From a virus: a stretch of 25,772 nt of DNA. The notes below the pieces were generated by a model. It did no database searches. It was not told the DNA's origin and worked only from the letters and a program-made list of their open reading frames with translations. Below are positions 6,375-14,157 of this stretch, in pieces (positions within the stretch are counted from its first letter, which is position 1; each line of letters begins with the position of its first letter). The stretch is from positions 1 to 25,772 of the IMG/VR virus record IMGVR_UViG_3300044846_003597; one strand, 5' to 3'. Made by a program: the position numbers and the translations under genes.

Positions 6375-6962
6375 ATGGGATGCGGTATCTACAAAATAAC
6401 CAATAAATTGACCAATAAGGTCTACATTGGGAGTAGTGTGGTTATCTCAAATCGAGAGTACAAACATTTTTGGATGTTACAAAAAAATATTCACGATAAC
6501 TCACATCTACAAAAATCATTTAACAAACATGGTCGGGATAATTTTATATTTGAGGTTGTTGAATATTGTTTGGAATCTGAATTAATTGAAAAAGAAAATT
6601 ATTATATAACATTCTATAAATCAAACGAAAGTAATTTTGGATACAATTTAGCAACCGTTAATGAATTTAGGAGAAATACATATAACACCGAAGTTAAAGT
6701 TAAACTATCAAAACATAATCTAAGTAAAAATGGAAATATTAACACATTTTCATTAACTAATATTAAAACTGAAGAAACTTTTATATTTGATAATTTAGTT
6801 GACGGTGCTAATTACTTAATTGAGTATGGGTTCGCTAAAGGTATCCCAAGGAATGTGAGAATGTCAATTTCAAATTGTTTAAGAGGTGTAAAACTAAACA
6901 ATGGTTACAAAGGTTCTATAAGAAAAACCTGTTATAAACATAAATTTAAAATAATAAACTAA
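6375..6962 (+). CDS. GIY-YIG homing endonuclease
   Basis: The N-terminal domain has CGIYKITN (GIY at 4-6), VYIGSS (YIG at 17-19), a following Arg (R27 in NREYKHF) and the acidic residues of LIEKENYYI (E72/E74). These are the catalytic elements of the GIY-YIG nuclease fold. The C-terminal 90 residues (about 105-195) look like a DNA-binding module, with a NUMOD-like segment around FDNLVDGANYLIEYG and RMSISNCLRGVK. At 195 residues it resembles free-standing SegA/I-TevI-type phage enzymes. No intron borders are visible. The gene lies alone on the plus strand next to a methyltransferase gene, preceded by an A-rich leader ending AAAATT. Confidence 0.9.
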   Translation: MGCGIYKITNKLTNKVYIGSSVVISNREYKHFWMLQKNIHDNSHLQKSFNKHGRDNFIFEVVEYCLESELIEKENYYITFYKSNESNFGYNLATVNEFRRNTYNTEVKVKLSKHNLSKNGNINTFSLTNIKTEETFIFDNLVDGANYLIEYGFAKGIPRNVRMSISNCLRGVKLNNGYKGSIRKTCYKHKFKIIN

Positions 6963-6985
6963 AATAAAACAAAAAAACAAAAATT

Positions 6986-7174
6986 ATGGCTGGATGCGGA
7001 TGCAAAAAAAAGAATAACCCACAACCAATTGGGAATTCACAAGTAACTATTCAACTAACTGAGGGTGGTAATCAAATTCAACAACAAGTTAATCTTATGG
7101 AACAACAAGTTGACCAATTAGTTAAAAAAATTGACGAAATTAACGATACGTTAGATACACCTATTTCGGAATAA
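6986..7174 (+). CDS. Small Cys-rich N-terminus and coiled-coil protein (62 aa)
   Basis: The product opens MAGCGCKKKNNPQP, then becomes Gln/Val/Ile rich (QQQVNLMEQQVDQLVKKIDE) with heptad-like spacing of hydrophobics, predicting a short coiled coil and probable oligomer. The CGC pair could bind metal or form disulphides. The leader is a run of A with ATT before the ATG. A strong terminator follows immediately, so it is either the last gene after the GIY-YIG endonuclease or a separately expressed small gene. No family is recognised; a second short protein with a similar start (MACSECKQK) is encoded at 21453. Confidence 0.65.
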   Translation: MAGCGCKKKNNPQPIGNSQVTIQLTEGGNQIQQQVNLMEQQVDQLVKKIDEINDTLDTPISE

Positions 7175-7188
7175 CAACACCAAACATT

Positions 7189-7213
7189 TATCGGACATTG
7201 TCCGATATTTTTT
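7189..7213 (+). terminator. Rho-independent terminator
   Basis: TATCGGACA (7189-7197) and TGTCCGATA (7199-7207) are exact inverted copies around one base, followed directly by six T (7208-7213). With a realistic 5-base loop the stem is 7 bp including three G-C pairs. It lies 14 bases after the stop of the 62-residue gene and separates it from the glycan operon. Confidence 0.75.
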
Positions 7214-7217
7214 ACCC

Positions 7218-7246
7218 TATCCGTATATATAATTTATATACCGATA
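7218..7246 (+). promoter_or_regulatory. Near-perfect palindrome, likely operator of the RHH-like gene
   Basis: Two 12-base arms, TATCCGTATATA (7218-7229) and TATATACCGATA (7235-7246), are inverted copies with one mismatch, separated by TAATT. The element lies 26 bases before the start of a ribbon-helix-helix-like gene, overlapping the region where its promoter should be. The arrangement fits an autoregulatory operator. There is no T tract after it, so it is not a simple terminator. Confidence 0.5.
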
Positions 7247-7271
7247 TAAAATTTACATACATATATATAAA

Positions 7272-7475
7272 ATGAGTAGCAACACAAATACTAAACTTAC
7301 TAGCGTAAAAATAATTGATAGAAATTACTATGAATTTAAGAAAGTAACTTTAGAAACGGATTTAACCTTACAGAAATTTGTAAATAGGTCAATAGATTTA
7401 TTTTTAAAAGATTCCGATTTTAAAGATAAGGTACAACAACACGAGACGGGTGGTGTTAAGAACTCAAAATATTAA
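7272..7475 (+). CDS. Ribbon-helix-helix-like DNA-binding protein (67 aa)
   Basis: The core LTSVKIIDRNYYEFKKVTLE then LTLQKFVNRSIDLFLKD has the layout of small RHH regulators: one beta strand (about 9-15), a helix, a turn and a second helix with FVNRSIDLF. Length (67) is typical. RHH proteins bind palindromic operators as dimers through the beta ribbon, and a 29-base near-palindrome lies just upstream. That suggests self-control and perhaps control of the downstream glycan operon, whose first gene starts 46 bases after this stop. The motif match is by eye; a different small helical protein is possible. Confidence 0.6.
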   Translation: MSSNTNTKLTSVKIIDRNYYEFKKVTLETDLTLQKFVNRSIDLFLKDSDFKDKVQQHETGGVKNSKY

Positions 7476-7521
7476 GTCATTAATATTTGTTATTGTCATT
7501 AATTTTTTATATATTTCAACA

Positions 7522-7878
7522 ATGTCATTGTCAAATTTCAAATTATTGTGTGGTCATAGATTACCTGAAGTCGAATTAAATATTCGAACAGTTGAGGTTC
7601 GTAATGGTGTAAGGAGAATTAGAGCTCAATGGACACCAGAAATGGTTCAGGATTTAAATGTAAACCATAATATTGACGCCGAAGCGGAATTAATGGCAAT
7701 ACTAAACCAAGAACTAACCGCAGAAATTGACAGGGAAGTAATTCGAAATATAATGAGACCAATTGTCGACGACTTAGTATCCGTTCAACCGATAGGTGTA
7801 CCTACCGGTCAACTTTTCTATATGGAACATGTTTATGATGGATACAACTTTAAAAAATTTAAATTATTAAAAGGATGA
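7522..7878 (+). CDS. gp23-like major capsid protein fragment (118 aa)
   Basis: I chose ATG at 7522 (MSLSNFKLLC); an upstream ATG at 7450 would overlap the previous gene. Residues 18-77 carry features I know from T4-type gp23 C-terminal regions: RRIRAQWTPEMVQDLNVNH, then DAEAELMAILNQELTAEIDR. Residues 79-101 resemble the gp23 N-terminal region (VSVQPIGVPTGQLFYM, compare VQPMTGPTG). In standard gp23 the QPMTGPTG segment precedes the DAEAEL segment; here the order is reversed and the protein is about a quarter of full length. It may be a rearranged capsid relic or a specialised small virion protein. The stop overlaps the ATG of the first glycosyltransferase (ATGA). The gp23 likeness is from memory. 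Confidence 0.6.
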   Translation: MSLSNFKLLCGHRLPEVELNIRTVEVRNGVRRIRAQWTPEMVQDLNVNHNIDAEAELMAILNQELTAEIDREVIRNIMRPIVDDLVSVQPIGVPTGQLFYMEHVYDGYNFKKFKLLKG

Positions 7879-9299
7879 TAACAATAGGATTTTCAACAAG
7901 AGAAGATAACCCCAAGTATGTGGACTATATACAGAAAACATCAATGTATAAAGATGTTCAAATTATACAAAAAATAAACAATGGTGAAAAATCACTATCT
8001 CAAGTTTATAATGAAATAATTAACGAATCAATATATGATATTGTAGTTTTGGTACATGATGATTTAGAATTTGAGACCAAGAATTGGGGTGAAAAAGTTT
8101 TAAAACATTTTAAAAGACAAACCGAATACGGTATACTTGGTTTAGCTGGAACAAAATATCTCCATGAGAGTGCACAATGGTGGTCAATTTCAAGTTCAAT
8201 GTATGGTATTGTAAACCATAAGAACGATGAAAAATCATGGACAAGTAGATACTCCAACGATATCGGAAGTAGAGTAGAAGAAACCGTAATTGTGGATGGT
8301 TTATTTATTGCATTAGATAAGACTATAATAAAACATAAGTTTGATGAGTCAATCGAAGGATTCCATTTTTATGATTTAGGTTTTTGTTTACCAAATTTTT
8401 TAGATGATGTTAAAGTAGGTGTAATGTTCGATGTTAGGGTCACACATTTATCTATTGGTGAGACCAATGAGAAGTGGGAAGAAAATAGAAAACAATTCGC
8501 TGAAAGGTATTCTGAAAAATTACCAATAGACATTAATTCAAAAGATGATTGTGACTCTTTTATTTTTATTCATGACCAAGAATTAGTATTATTATTTGAG
8601 GAAAGTAAAAAATTCAATAATTTATATTCATACCAATATGTTTTCTTAGGTGATAGACCAATTGATAAAATTGAACATTTAAGTAATATTATTGTTGCAA
8701 GAAATTATGAAGATAATATGGAACAGTATCCAAAATTCACATCATATACTGGATGGTATCTATTATGGAAAAACAATTTAATCAAAACAAAATTTGTAAA
8801 TTTATTTGAATATGATATTATATTAGATAAAAACTTTGCACAACATCAAATAAAATTCTTTGAAGATAGTAAACAAATTATTGGGTATGTTCCAACACCA
8901 ATGAATAACTATCACTTTATAATAAATAAAGACTGGAATGAGCATATCCTTGCATCAATTAAAAAACACTACAGAGTTGATAACTTATTAGGATTTTATT
9001 CTAATCTTGTAAATAAAAATCCTCAATCTATTTGGTCATCAACATCAAATACAACATTTAGAATTGATGTCTTTAATGATTATATGAAATGGTTTCAACC
9101 AATTGCCAATGACATTAAGGAAACAAAAACTTCAGGTCACGCACATGAAAGGTCGGTAACTTATTATTCAACTATAAACAATAAAAAAATTGGTATAACA
9201 AACGGTTTACTTCAACATGTCCAAATGGATTCACATAAAACGCAAGGTCATTATGTGGATGAAAAAGAACAAATAAAAAGATTAATAGAAAATAAGTAA
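7875..9299 (+). CDS. Two-domain glycosyltransferase-like protein
   Basis: This 474-residue protein is probably cytoplasmic. Residues 1-220 look like a GT2-like (Glyco_tranf_2_5 type) GT-A fold: ITIGFSTREDN at the start, VVLVHDDLEFETKNWG (DD as the metal/nucleotide motif), GILGLAGTKYLHE and a VDGLFIALDK segment. Residues about 225-474 form a second domain with YVFLGDRPIDKIEHL, YTGWYLLWKNN, a PTPMNNYHF stretch and GHAHERSVTYYS, which resembles unclassified polysaccharide transferases in viral gene clusters. It likely transfers one or two sugars. It begins the chain of coupled glycan genes, overlapping the gp23-like gene by 4 bases. Donor and acceptor unknown. Confidence 0.75.
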   Translation: MITIGFSTREDNPKYVDYIQKTSMYKDVQIIQKINNGEKSLSQVYNEIINESIYDIVVLVHDDLEFETKNWGEKVLKHFKRQTEYGILGLAGTKYLHESAQWWSISSSMYGIVNHKNDEKSWTSRYSNDIGSRVEETVIVDGLFIALDKTIIKHKFDESIEGFHFYDLGFCLPNFLDDVKVGVMFDVRVTHLSIGETNEKWEENRKQFAERYSEKLPIDINSKDDCDSFIFIHDQELVLLFEESKKFNNLYSYQYVFLGDRPIDKIEHLSNIIVARNYEDNMEQYPKFTSYTGWYLLWKNNLIKTKFVNLFEYDIILDKNFAQHQIKFFEDSKQIIGYVPTPMNNYHFIINKDWNEHILASIKKHYRVDNLLGFYSNLVNKNPQSIWSSTSNTTFRIDVFNDYMKWFQPIANDIKETKTSGHAHERSVTYYSTINNKKIGITNGLLQHVQMDSHKTQGHYVDEKEQIKRLIENK

Positions 9300-9301
9300 T
9301 A

Positions 9302-9967
9302 ATGTCAAAATATTTAAGTTTTAGTCTTTGGGGTGATAAACCATTGTATAATATTGGAGCAATAAGAAATGCTGAGATTTGGAAAACAATTTATCCAGAA
9401 TGGGATATGATTGTTTATTATGATAATTCAGTACCGAAAGAAACAATTGATTCATTAATATCCTTAAATGTAACAACTATTGATATGACAAACTCCGGAA
9501 CATATGGAATGTTTTGGAGATTTTTTGCGGTGTCATTACCAAATTGTGAACTTGCAATTTTTAGGGACACCGACTCAAGAATATCAATTAGGGAAAAGAT
9601 GGCAGTAGATGAATGGATTGAAAGTAAAAAATCGTTACATGTTATGAGAGACCATCCCGCACATGGAATACCTTATGGAAATAATTCATTAGGTATATTG
9701 GGTGGAATGTGGGGAATTAAAAATGGTACAATACCGTTAATAGATATGATGCAAAATTTCTTTAGTAGTGGTAAGGTTATGGTATATGGTGATGACCAAA
9801 GATTCTTAAAATCCGTCTATTCCATTTTAGAAAATGATAGATGTACCCATGATGATTTCTTTGAAAAAAAACCATTTCCAATTAAAAGAGAAAATGGTAG
9901 GTTTATTGGTGAAAGAATAGATATTAACGAACAACCATTAACCGACGATTATAAAATATTACTATGA
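9302..9967 (+). CDS. Glycosyltransferase-like protein (GT-A type)
   Basis: This 221-residue protein opens YLSFSLWGDKPLYNIGAIRN and has a clear DxD-type motif in LAIFRDTDSRISIREK, followed by VDEWIESKKSLHVMRDHPAH and GGMWGIKNG, then YGDDQRFL. I recall this pattern from uncharacterised viral and bacterial proteins in surface-polysaccharide clusters that are predicted GT-A enzymes. D/E metal binding by RDTDS is expected. It starts 2 bases after the previous stop and overlaps the next gene by 4 bases (ATGA). No signal or membrane segment is present. The specific family number is not assigned. Confidence 0.75.
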   Translation: MSKYLSFSLWGDKPLYNIGAIRNAEIWKTIYPEWDMIVYYDNSVPKETIDSLISLNVTTIDMTNSGTYGMFWRFFAVSLPNCELAIFRDTDSRISIREKMAVDEWIESKKSLHVMRDHPAHGIPYGNNSLGILGGMWGIKNGTIPLIDMMQNFFSSGKVMVYGDDQRFLKSVYSILENDRCTHDDFFEKKPFPIKRENGRFIGERIDINEQPLTDDYKILL

Positions 9968-10692
9968 GTTTAGAATATGTTATTGTAGGTTCAGATACCA
10001 ATCCAATGTATTTAGAATTTTGGGATGTGGTATCCAAAGTTTGGAGAGAAAAGTTTAATGTTATTCCTGTTCTTGGTTTAATATGTAATGAAGATTCTGA
10101 AATTTATGAAGACAAATATGGGTTAGTAAAAAAATTTAAACAAGTTAAGGGTGTTGATACCGCACTACAATCTCAAATTGTTAGACTTTATCTACCTAAA
10201 TTTTTAGACGGTAAATGTTTAATATCCGATATTGATATGATACCATTATCACCAAAATATTTTCAAAAAAATCTATCAAAAGTAAACAATGAGAATGTTG
10301 TTATTTATTCATCCGATAATTTAGGATGTATAAAAAATAATATGTACCCTATGTGCTACATATCGGCACATTCAAACACATTTAAAAATGTTCTATCTTT
10401 AGATATTAGTTGGGATGAATTTGTTTATTCTCAAAATATAAGAAAAGAAGGGTGGTACACCGACCAAAAATTTATATTTGAAAGAATTAATGAGTATAAC
10501 CAAGAAAAAAATAATTGTATTTTTTTGAATAGAGGGTGGTTATCATCAGGTTCAGCGGAAAAACGTATAGACCGAATTAAATGGGAATATATTCCAGAAA
10601 AAGTTAAAGAAGATTACTATATTGATTGTCATTCATTAAGACCATATAGTCAACATAAAGAAGAAATAGATAAATTAATAAAATTATTATAG
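9964..10692 (+). CDS. Glycosyltransferase-like protein with DxD motif
   Basis: In this 242-residue protein the key segment is QSQIVRLYLPKFLDGKCLIS followed by DIDMIPLSPKYF, where D-I-D is a DxD metal-binding motif placed after a strand as in GT-A sugar transferases. Further support is the CYISAHSNTFKNVL and WYTDQKFIFERI stretch. The product looks like a soluble enzyme of normal size for small viral transferases. It is translationally coupled to both neighbours: ATGA at its start, and its TAG stop shares a base with the next GTG start. Substrate unknown. Confidence 0.75.
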   Translation: MSLEYVIVGSDTNPMYLEFWDVVSKVWREKFNVIPVLGLICNEDSEIYEDKYGLVKKFKQVKGVDTALQSQIVRLYLPKFLDGKCLISDIDMIPLSPKYFQKNLSKVNNENVVIYSSDNLGCIKNNMYPMCYISAHSNTFKNVLSLDISWDEFVYSQNIRKEGWYTDQKFIFERINEYNQEKNNCIFLNRGWLSSGSAEKRIDRIKWEYIPEKVKEDYYIDCHSLRPYSQHKEEIDKLIKLL

Positions 10693-11366
10693 TGAATATT
10701 CTTATTTTAGTTTTATCATGCAACGATAATGGGATTTATAGTAAATTTTTTGAAACTCAAAAAAATACATGGGATTCTATTAATGTAGAAGGAATAGAAA
10801 CATTTTATTTTTTTGGTGACCACGATAAAGATGAAATTGTTGAAAACAAAATATACATAAATTTAAAGGAGACCACTAAAAAAGAATCTGACGGTAGTTT
10901 ATCTATAACAAATTCCAGTTTAAAAACTTTAAAATCTTTTGAAATGATTAAAAATATGGATTTTGATTATGTTTTTAGGACAAACGCTAGTTCATATGTT
11001 GATAAAAAATTATTAATGGATTTTATCAATAATAAACCAAAAACCAAATATTATTCAGGGTTTATTGGTAACCATGGAAAAATAACATTTGCATCGGGAA
11101 GTGGTTTCTTTCTAAGTAAAGATTTAATAAAACTATTAATTGAAAATAAAAATAGATGGGACTACTCTTTAATTGATGATGTATCAATAGCGTCTTTGTT
11201 AAAAGAATTTGGAGTGTCGCCTGAGAATAACCCTCGTTACGATGTTTGCAATGAAAATATTCCGTTAGATTATTTTCATTATAGAATAAAAACAAGAAAC
11301 AGAAATGATGATTGTAGATTAATGGAATTAATACATAATAAGAAAAATGAACTTTATAACCGGTAA
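10692..11366 (+). CDS. Galactosyltransferase-like (GT31-like) glycosyltransferase
   Basis: This 224-residue protein begins at GTG 10692 (TAGTG overlap with the previous stop). Features resemble GT31/beta-1,3 transferases: NILILVLSCNDNGIYSKFFE at the start, FDYVFRTNASSYVDKKLL in place of the usual D-D-D region, FASGSGFFLSKDLIKLL (the acceptor-side S/A-G-G/S-G loop) and LIDDVSIASLLKEFG. The metal motif is atypical (RTNAS), so activity or metal need may differ from classic members. It overlaps the following exostosin-like gene by 20 bases. Soluble; no signal peptide seen. Confidence 0.65.
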   Translation: MNILILVLSCNDNGIYSKFFETQKNTWDSINVEGIETFYFFGDHDKDEIVENKIYINLKETTKKESDGSLSITNSSLKTLKSFEMIKNMDFDYVFRTNASSYVDKKLLMDFINNKPKTKYYSGFIGNHGKITFASGSGFFLSKDLIKLLIENKNRWDYSLIDDVSIASLLKEFGVSPENNPRYDVCNENIPLDYFHYRIKTRNRNDDCRLMELIHNKKNELYNR

Positions 11367-12111
11367 CAAATTTAAAGATATTTCTGATTACATATTGGAT
11401 GAATCTGGGTTTAGGAAAACCGGTATAATAAATGATATACCTATTTTTTTTATTAAAACGGATTTCATTAATCTATTTTTTAATAGTCACAAACCAAATT
11501 TTAAATATAAAATTATAACACACAATAGTGATTTTCCAATATCTGATAATATTGCAAAATATATTGATGATGAGAACTTAATTAATTGGTATGGTCAGAA
11601 TATTAACTATTATCACCCAAAATTAATATCAATACCAATTGGTATTGCCAACCAAAGATGGGTTCATGGTGATGAAAATAAACTAAATGAAGTGATAGAT
11701 TTAAACATAAAAAAAGAAAATCTAATATATTGTAATTTTAATATTGATACCAATTTGAATGAAAGAACTAAATGTATTAATTCAATTCATAGGAATAATT
11801 TAAATCTAACAAGTGGAAAAGATTTCCATAATTATTTACAAGAATTATCGGGTTCATATTTTTGTTTATCACCAAACGGTAATGGGGTTGACTGTCATAA
11901 AACATGGGAATCGTTATATCTAAAAACAATACCAATCGTTACTGAATCAATAAATGTAAACTATTTTAAAGAATTACCTATACATATAATTAAAGATTGG
12001 GATTCATTCGATTCAAATGAAATAACAACTGAGTTGTATTTTGAATTGATGTCAAAATATGATAAAGATAAATTAAACATAGAACATTACTATAAAAAAA
12101 TTAAACAATAA
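11347..12111 (+). CDS. Exostosin-like (GT47-like) glycosyltransferase
   Basis: This 254-residue protein has its most telling segment at about 175-200: YFCLSPNGNGVDCHKTWESL, then YLKTIPIV. It matches the exostosin/GT47 donor-binding pattern in which Pro-x-G-x-G-x-D and a downstream Glu (W-E-x-L) hold the nucleotide sugar. ISIPIGIANQRWVHGD earlier is also usual for these GT-B-type viral proteins. The start ATG lies within the last codons of the previous gene. It probably adds one sugar in the glycan made by the cluster. Acceptor unknown; family call is by motif. Confidence 0.65.
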   Translation: MNFITGNKFKDISDYILDESGFRKTGIINDIPIFFIKTDFINLFFNSHKPNFKYKIITHNSDFPISDNIAKYIDDENLINWYGQNINYYHPKLISIPIGIANQRWVHGDENKLNEVIDLNIKKENLIYCNFNIDTNLNERTKCINSIHRNNLNLTSGKDFHNYLQELSGSYFCLSPNGNGVDCHKTWESLYLKTIPIVTESINVNYFKELPIHIIKDWDSFDSNEITTELYFELMSKYDKDKLNIEHYYKKIKQ

Positions 12112-12114
12112 AAT

Positions 12115-12738
12115 ATGACAAAAATAGGTATTTCAATGGGATGGAATTGTGGTCCCGCACAGATAGGTGTTGATAAGAAAATAAGAGGAACAAAATCCGA
12201 GGGTTATGAAACTTGTCCATTTGATGAAATGATAACAAACTTACCCGGTATTATTGAATGTATTCGTGATGACTTTAAAGATTTTATGAATGAAGAACAT
12301 TTAAGTTTAATGCAGTCACCTGAAAATGTTGGTGGTATTGTTAAAGGTGAAACTTTAGTTTATAATACAAAATATAATTTCATATTTAACCATGAATCTC
12401 CTGGTCATGCCAATCTTTTTGTTACTCAATCATGGTCGGGAGGTATAAATCATTATGTTGATAATAATTACTCATTATTAAAAGAAAGATACAATCAAAG
12501 AGTTGATAGTTTTAGAAAATATATTAAACAAGCTCAGGAAGGTCATGAAATTAATTTTATTTTATCCAGATTCAATAAAAATGTAGATGAATTACATAGA
12601 GTTCTAATAGAGAAGTATCCTAATTTAAAATATGAAATATTTGATTTAACACCAAAAGAACCTCGTGAATTAGTTTATAATCATCACATGTTAATGGGTT
12701 TAAGTGAAGATATAGTAAAAAATGAAGTAAACCAATGA
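12115..12738 (+). CDS. DUF1796 family, putative papain-like cysteine peptidase
   Basis: In this 207-residue protein the N-terminus KIGISMGWNCGPAQIGVD has the family's Asn-Cys (C12), and a following ETCPFDEMITNLPGIIECI matches the R-x-S-x-P-F-D segment typical of DUF1796. A later FNHESPGHANLF provides candidate His residues. The family has been described as a predicted papain-like cysteine peptidase, but members often sit in glycan clusters of viruses and bacteria, as here, and the true reaction is unknown. It starts 3 bases after the GT47-like gene and overlaps the next gene by 4 bases (ATGA). Confidence 0.7.
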   Translation: MTKIGISMGWNCGPAQIGVDKKIRGTKSEGYETCPFDEMITNLPGIIECIRDDFKDFMNEEHLSLMQSPENVGGIVKGETLVYNTKYNFIFNHESPGHANLFVTQSWSGGINHYVDNNYSLLKERYNQRVDSFRKYIKQAQEGHEINFILSRFNKNVDELHRVLIEKYPNLKYEIFDLTPKEPRELVYNHHMLMGLSEDIVKNEVNQ

Positions 12739-13406
12739 TAGTAATAACAACATATAATGGTAAATTTCATTTAGAAAGATTACTAAATGAATTAAATAAT
12801 TTAGATTTATTGGGTCATAAAATTTTAGTTGTTGATTCCGGAACAAACGATTCTGAATCTATTAATTATTTAAATTACCTAAAAGAAAATAACTCAAATT
12901 TTAATTATGAACTTTTATTAGATAAGACTCCAAATCCAAATTACGATAGTGGTGTTATTATTCATGTAATGAAAAACTACAATGAAGAATATTATATTTT
13001 TATTCATGATTCATTCTCAATTAAAAACAATGAATGTTTGGTTGAACTTAATAGACTAATGGATGGTGAAAATTCAGTCGTACCATTTCTAACATTTGGC
13101 GGTAATCAATATGATAATAAAAATCAAATTAATTTTTGTTCAACGCATTATGGTACGGGTAATAATAAATGCGGAATTTTTGCTTCAATATTTGGGATAT
13201 CAAATAAATCTATTTCAAAAATAGATTTAAATTCATTGGTTGGTCCATCAAATAAAGATGAGTCCAGAGCAATGGAAAGATGTTGGTCGGTTATATTTGA
13301 GAAAAGTGGGTTGAATATTATCCCTTTTGAGGGTGAGTTTGATTACACAAAAATAATAAATGATGAGTACGTATACTTTAGAAAATATTTCGGGGATAGA
13401 CAATAA
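12735..13406 (+). CDS. Glycosyltransferase family 2-like protein
   Basis: This 223-residue protein opens with MIVITTYNGKFHLERLLNEL and KILVVDSGTND, the first strand and nucleotide-binding loop of GT2 enzymes. A central YYIFIHDSFSIKNN gives a H-D-S motif where the DxD usually sits, as in other cluster members. GIFASIFGISNKSISKI and an acidic ESRAMERCWS stretch fall where the acceptor domain would be. It is short for GT2 and lacks membrane segments. It is coupled by ATGA to the DUF1796 gene and followed 1 base later by the first nucleotidyltransferase. Confidence 0.65.
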   Translation: MIVITTYNGKFHLERLLNELNNLDLLGHKILVVDSGTNDSESINYLNYLKENNSNFNYELLLDKTPNPNYDSGVIIHVMKNYNEEYYIFIHDSFSIKNNECLVELNRLMDGENSVVPFLTFGGNQYDNKNQINFCSTHYGTGNNKCGIFASIFGISNKSISKIDLNSLVGPSNKDESRAMERCWSVIFEKSGLNIIPFEGEFDYTKIINDEYVYFRKYFGDRQ

Positions 13407-13407
13407 A

Positions 13408-14118
13408 ATGAATGATAATCTTAATATAGTTATTTCAATTGCCGGTCCTTCTGATGTTATTAACGTAAAAGGTGTACCAACTTTAAAACATTTAATTAAG
13501 ATAAATAATGAACCGTTTTTAAGTGTGTTCCTTAAAAATCTCAATATACATGGTGATTATATTTTTTTAATTCAAAAGGAATACAACGATTTATTTGACT
13601 TAAAAAAAGAAATTAAGTACATAGTACCAAAATGTAAGATAATTGAGCTGGATGGGTTTAAAAATGGGTCAGCACTAACTCTTTTTGAATTAAAAGATAC
13701 CATATCTTTAGATAAACCTGTTTTATTTGTTAATTCTGATTTTACAATGGACTGGGATTCAAATTTATTTATGGACTTTATCAAAAATTCAAAATGTGAT
13801 AGTTGTTTGGTTACATACAAATCAGATTCATTGAAACATTCATACTGTATAGTCAAGGATGATATCATAACGGAGGTTGCGGAAAAAAAAATTATAAGTG
13901 ACGTAGCAATTGTCGGTGTTTATTATTGGTCAAACGGTAATATACTTATCAACTCTATTGAGAGTATGGTTAAAAAACAAATAAACCATAATGGGATATA
14001 CTACATCTCACTATCATTTAATGAGTTAGTAAAAGAAAACTATAAAATAACAACCTACCCCATAGATTCAATTAAAATTTTAGATTTTGAGAGTGATATA
14101 CCTCTTTTTAACCGTTAA
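13408..14118 (+). CDS. Sugar nucleotidyltransferase-like protein, degenerate active loop
   Basis: I chose ATG at 13408, directly after the previous stop; an earlier in-frame start at 13360 would overlap the previous gene by 47 bases. The 236 residues have the Rossmann-like layout of sugar-1-phosphate nucleotidyltransferases: IVISIAGPSDVIN, PTLKHLIKINNEPFLSVFL, GSAL (87-90) and VLFVNSDFTMDWD with the metal Asp at 111. The usual G-x-G-x-R-F loop is replaced by GPSDVI, so activity is doubtful. Its C-terminal block EKKIISDVAIVGVYYW is nearly shared with the intact enzyme at 16496, marking a paralogous pair. Confidence 0.7.
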   Translation: MNDNLNIVISIAGPSDVINVKGVPTLKHLIKINNEPFLSVFLKNLNIHGDYIFLIQKEYNDLFDLKKEIKYIVPKCKIIELDGFKNGSALTLFELKDTISLDKPVLFVNSDFTMDWDSNLFMDFIKNSKCDSCLVTYKSDSLKHSYCIVKDDIITEVAEKKIISDVAIVGVYYWSNGNILINSIESMVKKQINHNGIYYISLSFNELVKENYKITTYPIDSIKILDFESDIPLFNR

Positions 14119-14157
14119 ACCATTTACAAGTTTAAAAAAAACCAATATAATTTAATT

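Noticed and set aside
7450-7521. Upstream start giving the gp23-like protein a hydrophobic N-terminal signal-like extension
   Set aside because: The extension overlaps the RHH-like gene and is probably untranslated spacer; ATG at 7522 fits the coding pattern better, although a longer form cannot be excluded.
13360-13407. Longer N-terminus for the first nucleotidyltransferase
   Set aside because: It would overlap the previous gene by 47 bases, and the fold's first strand begins right after the ATG at 13408.
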